NCBI GenBank assembly: GCA_051871515.1
Contig: JBJECY010000024.1
Location: forward strand, 1 to 17,400
Length of the DNA stretch: 17,400 nt
Origin: SFTJ01 sp051871515
GTDB lineage: Bacteria > Bacteroidota > Bacteroidia > Bacteroidales > Muribaculaceae
Reading direction: 5' to 3'
Shown: positions 17,307-17,400 of the stretch, in pieces
How positions within the stretch are numbered: the first letter of the stretch is position 1
Layout: the number at the start of each line of letters is the position of its first letter
Notes under the pieces: model-generated
What the model was told of the DNA's origin: nothing
Seen by the model: only the letters and a program-made list of their open reading frames with translations
Databases searched by the model: none
Translations under genes and position numbers: made by a program

Positions 17307-17362
17307 TGTGATTGTGCTCTGCTCAGCGGCTGAAGATGCACCCGCGCAAGCCCACAATCACA
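17307..17362 (-). promoter_or_regulatory. Inverted repeat in the rdgB leader
   Basis: TGTGATTGTG (17307-17316) and CACAATCACA (17353-17362) are perfect 10-bp complements enclosing 36 nt, which contain a small hairpin (TCAG-CGG-CTGA). On the minus strand the repeat would start about at the expected transcription start and end 29 nt before the rdgB ATG, so it could close a structured 5' leader. It matches no riboswitch class I know. Confidence 0.4.
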
Positions 17363-17370
17363 CAAAGTTA
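17363..17370 (-). promoter_or_regulatory. Candidate -7 element of rdgB
   Basis: On the minus strand TAACTTTG fits TAnnTTTG exactly. No TTTG lies at the usual -33 spacing. It sits 86 nt before the rdgB ATG, immediately upstream of the inverted repeat. Confidence 0.4.
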
Positions 17371-17400
17371 ACCAATTTTTCTGTAAATTTTGCTATCTTT

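Noticed and set aside
1..17400. Mobile elements, CRISPR arrays, tRNA or rRNA genes
   Set aside because: No transposase or integrase motifs, no regularly spaced direct repeats and no tRNA or rRNA-like sequence were seen on reading both strands.

Overview
The window looks like part of a Bacteroidales chromosome (phylum Bacteroidota). The evidence is a SusC/SusD pair, a Bacteroidetes-type ECF sigma/FecR pair, BACON domains, lipoprotein signals of the LSSC type, a near absence of Shine-Dalgarno sequences, and promoter elements of the Bacteroidetes form (-33 TTTG, -7 TAnnTTTG). I cannot assign a genus. No mobile element, CRISPR array, tRNA or rRNA was seen.

Layout. Positions 177-6202 hold two minus-strand genes. 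One encodes a lipoprotein with three BACON-like domains, a lipocalin-like domain and a C-terminal calpain-family (C2) cysteine protease. The other encodes a secreted GH2 beta-galactosidase-type enzyme carrying an N-terminal ricin-B-like lectin domain. A divergent intergenic region (6203-6628) holds a very good promoter for the GH2 gene and weaker candidates for the other direction. From 6629 to 16564 a plus-strand polysaccharide-utilization-like locus runs: ECF sigma factor, FecR-type anti-sigma factor, SusC-type TonB-dependent transporter with an STN signalling domain, SusD-type lipoprotein, secreted GH116 glycosidase, and a small lipoprotein that I read as an RbsD/FucU-type sugar mutarotase exported from the cytoplasm. 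A strong hairpin terminator closes it at 16601-16640. The housekeeping gene rdgB follows on the minus strand, with a structured-looking leader.

How the parts may work together (inference). The STN domain of the SusC protein would contact the periplasmic part of the anti-sigma factor and release the sigma factor when ligand is transported, so the locus would switch itself on. SusD and SusC capture and import an oligosaccharide or glycoconjugate. GH116, a retaining exo-beta-glycosidase family, cuts it. The putative mutarotase would equilibrate the sugar anomers or pyranose/furanose forms outside the cytoplasm. The divergent GH2 enzyme and the calpain-like lipoprotein could remove beta-galactose and peptide from the same type of substrate, which would suit a glycoprotein or other glycoconjugate. 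The substrate itself cannot be read from the sequence.

The most unusual items are the lipoprotein mutarotase paired with GH116, the BACON-lipocalin-calpain protein, and a perfect 15-bp hairpin between the susD-type and GH116 genes.
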